From B30-G6 sp963701385 (GTDB lineage Bacteria; Desulfobacterota; Desulfobacteria; Desulfobacterales; B30-G6): DNA of 64,000 nucleotides. The notes beneath the pieces were generated by a model, which was not told the DNA's origin, made no database searches, and saw only the letters and a list, made by a program, of their open reading frames with translations. Shown here piece after piece: positions 1-8,563 of this stretch. The translations under genes were made by a program, and so were the position numbers. Where the stretch lies: assembly GCA_963701385.1 (NCBI GenBank), contig CAVOZW010000017.1, forward strand, positions 274,749-338,748. Reading direction: 5' to 3'. The stretch's first letter is position 1. Each line of letters opens with the position of its first letter.

Positions 1-229
1 GACCGTGCTGGGGTCTGCCAAGGTCCTGATCGAAACCAAGGAGCATCCCGGCCAGCTCAAAGACAGGGTCACGTCACCGGGCGGAACCGCTATTGCCGGG
101 ATTCACACCCTCGAAAAGGGCGGACTTCGAACAACATTGATCAATGCAGTGGAAGCGGCCACCAATCGATCCAAGGAACTCGGACAATTGATGATAAAAC
201 ATTTCGCCGAAAATGGTGCCGACAGCTAA
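1..229 (+). CDS. proC: Pyrroline-5-carboxylate reductase, C-terminal part
   Basis: This is the last 75 or so residues of ProC, which reduces 1-pyrroline-5-carboxylate to proline with NAD(P)H in the cytoplasm. The open frame runs in from the left edge (codon phase from base 2), so the Rossmann domain lies outside the window. What is visible is the family's C-terminal dimerisation helices with the conserved segment VTSPGGTAIAGIHTLEKGG, which is diagnostic for ProC. The stop is TAA. The next gene starts 136 bases later and does not look co-transcribed by function. Confidence 0.9.
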   Translation, partial: TVLGSAKVLIETKEHPGQLKDRVTSPGGTAIAGIHTLEKGGLRTTLINAVEAATNRSKELGQLMIKHFAENGADS

Positions 230-270
230 CTCACAAGCCCGGATCCCTGACCCGCTCAAAACGTAGAGGG

Positions 271-325
271 CTCAACTTTCGGGATTCAGCGAACGCGAAT
301 TGACTAATCGCCTGACGCTTTGCGA
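271..325 (+). repeat. Dispersed repeat 'CTCAACTTTC', copy 1
   Basis: About 53 bases between proC and ccdA begin CTCAACTTTC, continue with GGGATTCAGCGAACGCGAA and end near CTGACGCTTTGCG. A diverged copy in the same orientation lies at 31395-31447. Both are intergenic. I see no coding capacity, and the function is unknown. Confidence 0.55.
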
Positions 326-364
326 ACTCGCCGCAAGGGCTCCTAACATCAGCTGAGATAAATC

Positions 365-1069
365 ATGTTTTCTGAAACGGTTTCATATTCCGCCGCTTTG
401 GTGGCCGGCTTGCTGTCCTTTTTTTCACCATGTGTCCTGCCGCTGATACCGGCTTACTTTACCTTTATTAGCGGAATGACCCTGGCGGAACTTACCGACG
501 GTTATAATGCCGAGATCCGCAGGAAAGTTTTCTTCTCGACCATGGCTTTTATCTCAGGGTTCTCGGTAATTTTCATACTGCTGGGGGCTTCCGCCTCTTA
601 TCTTGGCGGGTTGACACACGATTACAGGGACATCATACGCGTTGTGGGCGGTGCCCTGATCGTCGTATTTGGAATACATTTGACGGGTCTGGTTCGAATC
701 CCTTTGCTTGAATTTGAAAAAAAGTTTCATATTAAACAAAAACCATTCAATCTTTTGGGAACATTTTTGGTGGGCATGGCGTTCGGCGCCGGGTGGAGCC
801 CCTGTACAGGACCACAATTGGGCTCCATTCTCGCTCTGGCCATGGGTAAGGGAACCGTCTGGCACGGCATCGGACTGTTAAGTGTCTACTCGGCAGGAAT
901 GGCCCTGCCCTTTGTGTTGATATCTATCTTTATCAATTATATGCTCGTATTTGTAAGGAAAGCCTCTCGTTTTATGCCGCTATTCAACAGGGTCGCCGGG
1001 ACGGTGTTGATTCTGATCGGCTTGCTTCTCCTTGCAGACAAACTCTATCTACTAACCGGAGCTGGATAA
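365..1069 (+). CDS. ccdA: CcdA/DsbD-type transmembrane thiol reductant transporter
   Basis: A 234-residue polytopic inner-membrane protein with about six hydrophobic helices, the usual size for CcdA. It moves reducing equivalents from cytoplasmic thioredoxin to periplasmic thiol proteins, for example in cytochrome c maturation. The two membrane cysteines of the family are visible: SFFSPCVLPLIPAY in helix 1 and GWSPCTGPQLGS in helix 4. The start ATG follows the weak site GCTGAGATAAATC. The periplasmic thioredoxin-like gene follows after 3 bases, so the two form an operon and probably a donor-acceptor pair. The many c-type hemes expected in a sulfate reducer (TmcA here) give it an obvious client. 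Confidence 0.9.
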   Translation: MFSETVSYSAALVAGLLSFFSPCVLPLIPAYFTFISGMTLAELTDGYNAEIRRKVFFSTMAFISGFSVIFILLGASASYLGGLTHDYRDIIRVVGGALIVVFGIHLTGLVRIPLLEFEKKFHIKQKPFNLLGTFLVGMAFGAGWSPCTGPQLGSILALAMGKGTVWHGIGLLSVYSAGMALPFVLISIFINYMLVFVRKASRFMPLFNRVAGTVLILIGLLLLADKLYLLTGAG

Positions 1070-1072
1070 CCC

Positions 1073-1537
1073 ATGATGAAAAATCGATTAACCGTTACCC
1101 TATGCATGGCAGCATTCCTACTGATATTGACGGTTGACTCACCTGCAGCTGCCGTCGACCAGATCAAGTGGCATGCCTACGAAGAGGGGATGACCCTCGG
1201 ACTGTCGGAGAAAAAGAAGGTCTTGATCAATTTTTATGCAGACTGGTGCAGATTCTGTAAGACCATGGACCGGCAAACCTTTCAGGATCCCGGTATCATC
1301 TCTTATTTAGATTCGCACTTTATCGCCATTAAGGTCGACGTGGAGCGCGAAAAATCAGTTGCAGAAAAGTACAACATCAACCCTCTCCCGGACACCTGGT
1401 TTCTATCCGAAACAGGAGAGGTTATCGGGAACAGGCCGGGATATCTATCGGCAGGAGACATGATGCCGATTCTCCAGTTTATTGAGACGGAAAGTTTTTT
1501 AGAGATGAGTTACCGGCAGTTCAAAGAAAACCTGTAA
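1073..1537 (+). CDS. Exported thioredoxin-like protein
   Basis: A 154-residue protein with an N-terminal signal peptide (about residues 1-27, ending near SPAAAV) and a thioredoxin-fold domain. The redox motif is WCRFC in the context NFYADWCRFCKTMDRQTF, and a proline at NPLPDTWF takes the place of the cis-Pro loop. It resembles the DUF255/thioredoxin_7 type that carries the C-terminal domain role of DsbD. Lying 3 bases after ccdA, it is the likely periplasmic partner that accepts electrons from CcdA. The exact substrate cannot be told. Two adjacent ATGs are possible starts (1073 and 1076). Confidence 0.85.
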   Translation: MMKNRLTVTLCMAAFLLILTVDSPAAAVDQIKWHAYEEGMTLGLSEKKKVLINFYADWCRFCKTMDRQTFQDPGIISYLDSHFIAIKVDVEREKSVAEKYNINPLPDTWFLSETGEVIGNRPGYLSAGDMMPILQFIETESFLEMSYRQFKENL

Positions 1538-1596
1538 ACAGAGGTTCTTGATCCTCCGTACCGCGACACATCGTTTATGATCGCAGTAATATGGTT

Positions 1597-1872
1597 CTAT
1601 CGAAAAGTGCCTCCCTGTCCCGGGAATCTGCGGAAAAGTCGAATCGATATGGAAAGGATGACATAAAGGCTCATGAGTAGCAAACTCAGCGGCACCCAAA
1701 GATGGGAATGGTAGGCCAAATTTTCCCGGGCTAGCCAGAAACCACAAGCACTGAACAGCAACACCATGACCATCAGAACAATGATCACGGCGCAGATCAT
1801 CTCCGAATCATACCAGGGAGAAATGGTTTTTCTAAATAGTGGGTTTCGGTCAGATTTCATGATCTGAACCAT
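1597..1872 (-). CDS. Small two-helix membrane protein, unknown
   Basis: A 91-residue frame on the strand opposite its neighbours, with two strongly hydrophobic stretches (about residues 26-47 and 58-77) separated by a short polar loop and followed by a basic tail. No family is recognised. An inner ATG, 4 codons in, could be the true start, since no strong ribosome-binding site is visible before either. It could be a real small membrane protein or a chance frame. The two well-formed helices and absence of any other gene here favour a real gene. Confidence 0.45.
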   Translation of the reverse strand: MVQIMKSDRNPLFRKTISPWYDSEMICAVIIVLMVMVLLFSACGFWLARENLAYHSHLWVPLSLLLMSLYVILSISIRLFRRFPGQGGTFR

Positions 1873-2062
1873 ACCATGGGGCTCGTCAAGATATCAAATA
1901 AAATCGTTTTTGGCCTTTATTCGACGTGACGGCATCGCTCCTGTGGCAAAAGGCCCACCCATTTCTTTGGGGGGCAAACAGCTTCCCGGCATGGCTGCCA
2001 AACCGGCTGCGGACAATGGATATTCGAAGCGGCCGCATCATTAGCCACAATGAAATACATCA

Positions 2063-2113
2063 CAACATGTGGTAATATTTGTGTTGACAAGTATCAACAT
2101 GTTGTTGTAGTAA
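2063..2113 (+). promoter_or_regulatory. Promoter with paired NrdR-like boxes upstream of nrdD
   Basis: Two copies of CAACATGT (2063-2070 and 2095-2102) lie exactly 32 bp apart, three helical turns. The second extends to the palindrome CAACATGTTG. A perfect -35 box TTGACA is at 2084-2089 and a weak -10 (TAGTAA, 2108-2113) follows, so the second box sits in the promoter spacer. NrdR binds two AT-rich palindromes about 31-32 bp apart before nrd operons. The spacing fits, but the CATG centre departs from the usual ATAT, so this is a moderate match. The leader from here to nrdD is about 175 bases, in which I see no other gene. Confidence 0.5.
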
Positions 2114-2288
2114 GATTTTTATCCTTCTGTACCCAACACGATGGTACGTTGACTCCAAAAACCTTCAATTTACATGATGACGCATCCATAGCAGGACAAG
2201 ACTGTGACGTTTTTCTGCTTTGGTTTTCAATGAAAACAGGAGAATTTTCGGCGATCTCCTTCAACAAAACGGGCGAGAGGTAAAATAC

Positions 2289-4502
2289 GTGTTCGAGCAG
2301 ATAAAGAAACGGGACGGCAGAATTCAGGATTTCGATTCAAAAAATATCACCGAAGCCATCGCCAAAGCGGGTAAAGCGACTGGAGAATTTTCAGTAAGAG
2401 AAGCCAAAAAAATGACACTTCGCGTCCTCACCCTCGCCCATGAACTCAGACTGAACGCCATGCCCGAAGTGGAAGAGATCCAGGACATCGTTGAGAGGGT
2501 TCTGCTCGATTCACCTTTCCACAAGACAGCCAAGGCCTATATCCTTTATCGGGAACAACACGCCCAGATCCGCAGAATTGCGACCGAGGCCAATGTCGAC
2601 CTGGTCGAACACTATATTCAAAAACTGGACTGGAAAATAAAAGAGAACAGCAATATGTGCTATTCTCTGCAGGGACTCAACAACTATATCAGTTCGGACG
2701 TCACTTCGGAATATTGGCTCAACAGCATCTATCCACCGGAAATCAGGCGGGCACACAAAAGTGGTGACATGCACATTCACGACCTCAGCCTCCTTTCCGT
2801 CTACTGCGTGGGCTGGGACCTGAAGGATCTTCTGGTCATGGGTTTCAGGGGCGTCGAAGGCAAAGTTGAAAGTGCGCCACCCAAACATCTCAGATCGGCC
2901 CTGGGCCAAATCGTCAACTTTTTTTACACCTTGCAGGGAGAAGCCGCCGGCGCCCAAGCCTTATCGAATTTCGATACACTGCTGGCACCCTTCATCCGTT
3001 ATGACCATCTCGATTACAAGGAGGTCAGACAGGCGCTTCAGGAGTTCGTTTTCAATATCAATATCCCCACACGGGTGGGGTTCCAAACGCCATTTACCAA
3101 CATTACCATGGACCTCTATGTCCCCTCCATTCTCAAAGATCATCCGGTAATCGTGGGAGGTGAAGAAAAGGATATCACCTATGCGGACTTTCAAGCCGAG
3201 ATGGACATCCTGAATATGGCTTTTGCAGAGGTCATGATGGATGGAGACGCCAAAGGACGGGTCTTTACCTTCCCCATACCGACCTATAACATTACCAAAG
3301 ACTTTGACTGGGACAATCCCAATCTGGACATGGTATGGAAAATGACCGGTAAATACGGCATCCCTTATTTCTCTAATTTCGTCAATTCGGATATGTCGCC
3401 TGAAGATGCACGATCCATGTGCTGCCGGCTGCGCCTCGACAACCGCGAACTGTTAAAACGGGGCGGTGGTTTGTTCGGAGCCAATCCGCTGACCGGGTCC
3501 ATCGGTGTTGTCACCATCAACCTGCCGAGGATCGGCGTCTCATCAGAGAATAAAGCCGAATTTTTCCAGACCGTTCGGGAAAAGGTTCTTCTCGCCATCG
3601 AGAGCCTGGCCATCAAACGAAAGGTTCTGGAACGCTTTACCGAAAAGAATCTCTATCCCTATTCCAAGTTTTACTTGAGGGACATCAAGAAAGGCTCCGG
3701 CCTCTATTGGAAGAATCACTTTTCGACCGTCGGTATCATCGGTATGAACGAAGCGTGTCTGAATTTTCTGGGAGAAGGTATCGCCAGCAGAGACGGCCAC
3801 GCATTTGCCTTGGAAGTCATGGATTATATCCGTGATATCATTGCTGAAGTTCAAGAAGAAACCGGCGACATCTTCAACCTTGAAGCAACACCGGCAGAAG
3901 GAACTTCCTACAGGCTGGCCATGATGGACAAAAAGAATTTCCCGGGTATCATCTGTGCCAATGAGGCAGACTACCAGGCCGGTGCAGCACCCTATTACAC
4001 CAATTCGACGCAATTGCCGGTGAATTATACGGACGATATCTTTGAAACCCTGCAACTTCAGGACAAACTACAGACAAAATACACCGGCGGAACCGTGCTG
4101 CATATTTATCTGGGAGAACAGGTCGACGATCCAGCGGTCACCAAACACCTGATCAGAAAGATTGCCAATAGATTTCACCTGCCCTACTTTACGCTCTCGC
4201 CCACGTTCAGCATCTGTCCTTCCCACGGATATCTGAAGGGCGAAAAGCCCATGTGCGACTGCTGCAACCAAGAAACTGAAATCTACTCGCGGGTGGTCGG
4301 GTATCTAAGGCCCATCAAGCAATGGAACCCCGGTAAGCAAGCCGAATTCAATCTGCGAAAAACTTACAAGGTGCTGGATCAGGTCAACCTTCCGGATACG
4401 GGAACAGAAACAACATCTTCGGATGAATCCCCCGACCCCGCCCCTTCTCTGGATGGCAGTGTAAGCCTGGAAAAAACACCCCAACAAATTGCGGCAACAT
4501 AA
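2289..4502 (+). CDS. nrdD: Anaerobic (class III) ribonucleoside-triphosphate reductase
   Basis: A 737-residue glycyl-radical enzyme that reduces ribonucleoside triphosphates to deoxyribonucleotides without oxygen. An ATP-cone regulatory domain (first ~95 residues, beginning VFEQIKKRDGRIQDF) precedes the ten-stranded barrel. The C terminus has the zinc cysteines (CPSHGYL ... MCDCC) and the radical site SRVVGYLRP, with Gly at about residue 671. I chose GTG 2289 because GAGAGG stands 8 bases ahead and the ATP-cone starts right there; the frame stays open to 2220. About 40 residues after the radical domain are low-complexity and unusual. nrdG follows after 35 bases as an operon partner. Compare the stand-alone radical domain at 36268. 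Confidence 0.95.
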   Translation: MFEQIKKRDGRIQDFDSKNITEAIAKAGKATGEFSVREAKKMTLRVLTLAHELRLNAMPEVEEIQDIVERVLLDSPFHKTAKAYILYREQHAQIRRIATEANVDLVEHYIQKLDWKIKENSNMCYSLQGLNNYISSDVTSEYWLNSIYPPEIRRAHKSGDMHIHDLSLLSVYCVGWDLKDLLVMGFRGVEGKVESAPPKHLRSALGQIVNFFYTLQGEAAGAQALSNFDTLLAPFIRYDHLDYKEVRQALQEFVFNINIPTRVGFQTPFTNITMDLYVPSILKDHPVIVGGEEKDITYADFQAEMDILNMAFAEVMMDGDAKGRVFTFPIPTYNITKDFDWDNPNLDMVWKMTGKYGIPYFSNFVNSDMSPEDARSMCCRLRLDNRELLKRGGGLFGANPLTGSIGVVTINLPRIGVSSENKAEFFQTVREKVLLAIESLAIKRKVLERFTEKNLYPYSKFYLRDIKKGSGLYWKNHFSTVGIIGMNEACLNFLGEGIASRDGHAFALEVMDYIRDIIAEVQEETGDIFNLEATPAEGTSYRLAMMDKKNFPGIICANEADYQAGAAPYYTNSTQLPVNYTDDIFETLQLQDKLQTKYTGGTVLHIYLGEQVDDPAVTKHLIRKIANRFHLPYFTLSPTFSICPSHGYLKGEKPMCDCCNQETEIYSRVVGYLRPIKQWNPGKQAEFNLRKTYKVLDQVNLPDTGTETTSSDESPDPAPSLDGSVSLEKTPQQIAAT

Positions 4503-4537
4503 GAGCACATAACGATTCTATCCTCCGGCGACACAGC

Positions 4538-5236
4538 ATGATATTTGGCGGTCTTCAAAAACAATCCCTTATCGACTTTCCCGGTAAGATCAGCTGTGTC
4601 CTGTTTACAATCGGCTGCAACTTTACATGTCCCTACTGCCACAATCCTGACCTTGCCCGCGGACAAGTCAAACCGACCCAGACCTTAAAAGAAGAACGCA
4701 TTTATAATTTTCTCGAAAACCGTAAAGACTTTCTGGATGGTGTCGTCATCTCGGGTGGAGAACCAACCCTTCACCCGGGTCTTTCAACACTGTGTCGCAA
4801 TATCAAGCGCATGGGGTATCCCATCAAACTGGACACCAATGGAAGCCGACCTGAAATACTGACACAGCTCATCCACAATCGTTCTATCGATTACATCGCC
4901 ATGGATATAAAAACAGACCCGTCGGCCTATCCCCGCGCAATTTTGCACAATGAGAATACGGAAAACATACTCGAGAGCATTGTTCTCATCATGGCTGCCG
5001 GCATTCCATACGAGTTTCGAACGACATGCCTCAAGCCCTTTGTAGACAGACCCGTTATCGAAAAGATTTCGCACACCATCCAGGGCGCTCGCTGTTACGC
5101 CCTGCAACGGTTCAAGAATGAAAACATATTGTCTCCTGAGTTTTTTCAAAATATGTCAACGCACTATTCACTCTCGGAACTTGAAGCGTTTCAGGCCATC
5201 GTGGCCCCCTGGGTGGTGGAATGCCTTATTCGTTAA
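4538..5236 (+). CDS. nrdG: Anaerobic ribonucleotide reductase activating enzyme (radical SAM)
   Basis: A 232-residue radical SAM protein that makes the glycyl radical on NrdD using a [4Fe-4S] cluster and S-adenosylmethionine. The cluster motif CNFTCPYC is at about residues 27-34 in the context FTIGCNFTCPYCHNPDLARG, and the GGE motif (VVISGGEPTL) follows. The length and the opening MIFGGLQKQSLIDFPGK match the longer NrdG type common in anaerobes. It lies 35 bases after nrdD in the same direction and is probably co-transcribed. It would also be the natural activator of the separate NrdD-like radical domain at 36268, although that is inference. Confidence 0.93.
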   Translation: MIFGGLQKQSLIDFPGKISCVLFTIGCNFTCPYCHNPDLARGQVKPTQTLKEERIYNFLENRKDFLDGVVISGGEPTLHPGLSTLCRNIKRMGYPIKLDTNGSRPEILTQLIHNRSIDYIAMDIKTDPSAYPRAILHNENTENILESIVLIMAAGIPYEFRTTCLKPFVDRPVIEKISHTIQGARCYALQRFKNENILSPEFFQNMSTHYSLSELEAFQAIVAPWVVECLIR

Positions 5237-5416
5237 TAAAACACCTCTCCGCTATTAGGTTCCCCGGTATCCAAGCCAAGAGGCATTTATAAAGGAATGA
5301 CTGTCTATTTGACGCGTCAAGTTTCACCCTTCGTGCTTTTGTTAAATTTCCGGGTTATGGTGGTTGCTCCCTGGAATAAACGCGATTCATAAATCATATG
5401 CGATTCAACATAATTC

Positions 5417-5446
5417 TTGACACATTGGATTTGTTTTCTCTATGTT
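5417..5446 (+). promoter_or_regulatory. Sigma70-type promoter for the acyl-CoA synthetase
   Basis: TTGACA (5417-5422), an 18-base spacer and TATGTT (5441-5446) lie about 115 bases before the synthetase start. The gap from nrdG (5237) to 5562 holds nothing else that I can recognise. Confidence 0.5.
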
Positions 5447-5562
5447 AATCTGAGCTTGTCGCGCCTATTGCGAAAGGCTTACCAGGCGTTGCCTATTACC
5501 CCTGACCCAACCCAAATAATGGGATACAATAATTTCCGTTCTCGACAAAAGGAGGAGACGAT

Positions 5563-7473
5563 ATGACGACAGCATACGATGCAGCGTTCAAAAAATCCAT
5601 TGAAGATCCAAACGGGTTCTGGGCCGAGGCAGCTGAAGACTGTCACTGGTACAAAAAATGGGACAAGGTTCTCGACGATACCAACAAACCGTTTTACCGC
5701 TGGTTTGTGGGGGGAGAAATCAATACCTGTTACAATGCTCTGGATCTTCACATTGAACAAGGCAGGGGCGACCAGTATGCCTTGATATACGACAGCCCTG
5801 TCACCAACACCGTTAAAAAATATACCTATAAAGAGCTCAGGGACGAAGTTGCCAAATTTGCCGGCGTTCTGGCAGGCCTGGATGTTCACAAAGGGGATCG
5901 GGTTCTGGTCTATATGCCCATGATCGCCGAAGCAGCTGTGGCCATGCTAGCCTGTGCACGTATCGGGGCTGTCCACTCGGTCGTATTTGGCGGGTTTGCA
6001 GCCAACGAACTGGCGACCCGCATCAATGATGCCAAACCAAAGGTCATCGTTTCAGCATCCTGCGGTATCGAAGTGGCCCGCATCATTCCCTATAAGCCGC
6101 TGTTGGATAAGGCCATCAATACGGCAAAGGCTGATTCCAAACCCAAAAATTGTGTCATTCTGCAACGCCCCATGGAGACCGCCAGCATGGTGGCAGGCAG
6201 AGATCTGGACTGGAAGGATGCCGTTGCAGGGTCGACACCCCACGACTGTGTTCCGGTGGCAGCGACAGACCCCCTTTACATCCTCTACACGTCGGGCACG
6301 ACGGGCGAACCCAAAGGGGTTGTCCGAGACAATGGCGGCCATGTGGTTGCACTGAAGTGGAGCATGAAAAATATCTACAATATCGATGCCGGTGATGTCT
6401 ATTGGGCGGCCTCCGATGTGGGATGGGTCGTTGGACACTCTTATATCATCTATGCCCCACTCTTTAAGGGATGCACCACGATTCTATTCGAAGGAAAACC
6501 GGTTGGCACACCGGACGCGGGCGCTTTCTGGCGTGTTATATCAGACCATAGCGTCAAAACCATGTTTACCGCACCCACAGCTTTCCGTGCCATCAAACGC
6601 GAAGACCCAACGGCCGAGCTCATGAAGAGGTATGATCTCTCAAATTTCAAAACCCTCTTCCTGGCTGGTGAGCGTCTGGATCCGGACACGCTACACTGGG
6701 CCGAAGCACACCTGGGGATTCCGGTCATCGATCACTGGTGGCAGACGGAAACCGGCTGGGCCATATGTGCCAATCCCATGGGTCTGCACCATTTTCCAGT
6801 CAAGGAAGGCTCCCCTACGAAACCGGTTCCAGGGTGGAATGTTAACGTTGTCAATGCCGAGAACCACCCGGTCAAACATGGAGAGATCGGCGCGCTGGTT
6901 GTCAAACTTCCCCTTCCTCCCGGCAGTCTGCCTACCCTCTGGAAAAAGGATGAGCGATATATCAGTTCTTATCTGGAAGAGTTTCCAGGCTACTACAAGA
7001 CAGCCGATGCCGGTTTTATCGATAGCGATGGGTATGTCTTCGTTATGTCGCGAACCGACGATATCATCAATGTTGCCGGTCACCGTCTTTCAACAGGCGC
7101 CATGGAAGAGGTTCTGGCGGACCACCCGGATGTGGCAGAGTGCGCCGTACTCGGTGTAGCGGACGACCTCAAGGGGCAGGTTCCGGTGGGTTTTCTGGTT
7201 TTGAATGCGGGCGTTGAAAGAGACCACCAAGAAATCATCAAGGAAGTTGTCCAGTCGGTGAGAGATCGTATCGGTCCGGTGGCTTCCTTCAAGAAAGCCA
7301 CGGTCGTAAAAAGGCTGCCTAAAACGCGGTCAGGCAAAATATTGCGCGGTACCATCCAGAAAATTGCCGACAACCGGGAATATAAGGTTCCTGCCACCAT
7401 CGATGACCCGATGATTCTCGAAGAGATGGAAGATGCACTGGTCGGCATCGGTTATGCCAAGGCGCGGAAATAA
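5563..7473 (+). CDS. prpE: Short-chain acyl-CoA synthetase (propionyl-/acetyl-CoA synthetase type)
   Basis: A 636-residue AMP-forming ligase that activates acetate or propionate to the CoA thioester via an acyl-adenylate. The N terminus ends in the phosphate loop YILYTSGTTGEPKG, the adenylate-binding segment is DHWWQTETGW, the hinge region is YYKTADAGF, and the catalytic lysine lies in LPKTRSGKILR. The pattern LPLPPGSLPTLWKKDERY and the N terminus with PFYRWFVGGEINTCYNA resemble PrpE/ACSS3 more than AcsA. Substrate preference cannot be settled from sequence, so the symbol is tentative. The ribosome-binding site AAGGAGGAG precedes ATG 5563. It is monocistronic between its own promoter and the terminator at 7625. 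It could reactivate acetate made by the xsc-ackA module. Confidence 0.85.
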   Translation: MTTAYDAAFKKSIEDPNGFWAEAAEDCHWYKKWDKVLDDTNKPFYRWFVGGEINTCYNALDLHIEQGRGDQYALIYDSPVTNTVKKYTYKELRDEVAKFAGVLAGLDVHKGDRVLVYMPMIAEAAVAMLACARIGAVHSVVFGGFAANELATRINDAKPKVIVSASCGIEVARIIPYKPLLDKAINTAKADSKPKNCVILQRPMETASMVAGRDLDWKDAVAGSTPHDCVPVAATDPLYILYTSGTTGEPKGVVRDNGGHVVALKWSMKNIYNIDAGDVYWAASDVGWVVGHSYIIYAPLFKGCTTILFEGKPVGTPDAGAFWRVISDHSVKTMFTAPTAFRAIKREDPTAELMKRYDLSNFKTLFLAGERLDPDTLHWAEAHLGIPVIDHWWQTETGWAICANPMGLHHFPVKEGSPTKPVPGWNVNVVNAENHPVKHGEIGALVVKLPLPPGSLPTLWKKDERYISSYLEEFPGYYKTADAGFIDSDGYVFVMSRTDDIINVAGHRLSTGAMEEVLADHPDVAECAVLGVADDLKGQVPVGFLVLNAGVERDHQEIIKEVVQSVRDRIGPVASFKKATVVKRLPKTRSGKILRGTIQKIADNREYKVPATIDDPMILEEMEDALVGIGYAKARK

Positions 7474-7620
7474 AGAGCGTTGTTCAGAAGGGCCGGACTT
7501 TGGTTTGTTATTGGAAGGAACCATTACGACAACCCTTTTTGAACAAAGAACACAGCAGGTGGATGACAGCGTGCGAGGGTGGCGATAGGTTCGTTTTTAA
7601 TTGTCCCACCTGCTATATCC

Positions 7621-7666
7621 GAAAAAGAAACGGCGCCGCACAAAAGTGCGGCGCCGTTTCTTTTTT
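7621..7666. terminator. Bidirectional intrinsic terminator
   Basis: A near-perfect hairpin has arms 7625-7641 (AAGAAACGGCGCCGCAC) and 7646-7662 with an AAAA loop. It is A-rich on one side and has six Ts on the other, so it can stop both the synthetase transcript and the converging tmc transcript. It lies 150 bases beyond the synthetase stop and touches the stop of the response regulator. Confidence 0.85.
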
Positions 7667-8015
7667 AACCGATTGTATTTTTAACGATCCCGATGATCTT
7701 TTCAGGGTCGAAGGGCTTACTCACAAAAGCCACGGCGTTTTGAACGGCATGATCGCCATCGATCCCACTGATGACGATTACCGGTATATCTTTGAGCTCT
7801 TTTTCCTTGCGCAGTTTACGGTAAAACCTGGGGCCCCATTCACCCGGCATTTGAAGATCCAGCGTGATCAGGTCCGGTCTTTCTCTCCTCACCACCTCCA
7901 AACCTTCCATACTGCTGGATGCCGAACAGGTCTGATAGCCATTGTCGCTGAAAACGGCCTTGAGATATTTTACAATAATCGGGTCATCATCGATGATCAG
8001 TATTTTCTTTGCCAT
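7665..8015 (-). CDS. Single-domain response regulator
   Basis: A 116-residue receiver (REC) domain with no output domain. The acidic pocket (IDDDP, residues 8-12), the phospho-acceptor aspartate in LITLDLQMPG, the Thr/Ser position in VIVISG and the conserved lysine in FVSKPFD are all present, so it should be phosphorylatable. It is the last gene of the tmc gene run, about 70 bases after tmcA on the same strand, and shares the terminator at 7621. From memory, receiver-domain genes also lie by tmc loci in Desulfovibrio. It may link electron-flow genes to a histidine kinase that is not in this window. Confidence 0.88.
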   Translation of the reverse strand: MAKKILIIDDDPIIVKYLKAVFSDNGYQTCSASSSMEGLEVVRRERPDLITLDLQMPGEWGPRFYRKLRKEKELKDIPVIVISGIDGDHAVQNAVAFVSKPFDPEKIIGIVKNTIG

Positions 8016-8083
8016 TGTGAGCCCCTCTTTTTACTCTTTATAACGTTAGACATTACCTCGGACCCTTTAATTTGATGTCCCCT

Positions 8084-8467
8084 TTACCCCTTCCGATGGC
8101 ACTCCCCGCACATGATGGGGCCTTTCTTTTCAGTCAAGTGGCAGCCTTTGCAGTTCGTATGAAAGGCCTGCATCAGGGCCGGCTGCCCGTCAGACACGTC
8201 TACGCCATGGCACTCTGAGCACATCATGTCTTCAGAGGATTCGTCTTCGAGCTTGAGGCCATCTTCGTAAACATGATGGCACTCATTGCATGCATAGATT
8301 TCAGCTGCCTCGTTGTGCGCCTCATGATTGAAGACCGATACCACCCTTTGAGGATTGGGAAACGAGCTGTTGTCCACGTTTACCATATCTTCCTGGGAGT
8401 AGGCGGCCACAAGAAAAAACACTGTCAGCATTGGGACCGTCAGTAGACCAAGGCTACGTTTTTTCAT
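8084..8467 (-). CDS. tmcA: Tmc complex tetraheme cytochrome c3 (TmcA)
   Basis: A 127-residue periplasmic class III cytochrome c3. A signal peptide (MKKRSLGLLTVPMLTVFFLV) is followed by four heme-binding motifs in order: CNECH, CSECH, CKGCH and CGECH. Additional histidines for distal ligation lie in VFNHEAHNE and HHVY. I chose the ATG at 8467 because AGGAGAAAGAGG stands right before it and the signal peptide begins there; the frame is open for 29 more codons upstream. It takes electrons from periplasmic hydrogenases or formate dehydrogenases via type I cytochrome c3 and passes them to TmcBC. It follows tmcB by about 96 bases. Confidence 0.9.
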   Translation of the reverse strand: MKKRSLGLLTVPMLTVFFLVAAYSQEDMVNVDNSSFPNPQRVVSVFNHEAHNEAAEIYACNECHHVYEDGLKLEDESSEDMMCSECHGVDVSDGQPALMQAFHTNCKGCHLTEKKGPIMCGECHRKG

Positions 8468-8563
8468 CCTCTTTCTCCTCGTTCGTTCCGCCGATCTCAA
8501 GGTTATGCTCTTTGTTTTGATCATTCGAATTTGTGTCATTGGGTGTGGTTTCACATTTTGAAG

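Noticed and set aside
300..345. GCTTTGCG as a second c-di-GMP riboswitch
   Set aside because: Only eight bases match; the rest of the GEMM core is absent.
694..713. GGTTCGAATCC resembling a tRNA T-arm
   Set aside because: It lies in the coding sequence of ccdA and no cloverleaf can be drawn around it. No tRNA or rRNA was found in the window.
2050..2283. 77-codon frame upstream of nrdD
   Set aside because: It overlaps the NrdR-like boxes and promoter and shows no ribosome-binding site or homology.
7500..8075. 191-codon plus-strand frame after the acyl-CoA synthetase
   Set aside because: It runs through the terminator and lies antisense to the response regulator; a shadow frame.
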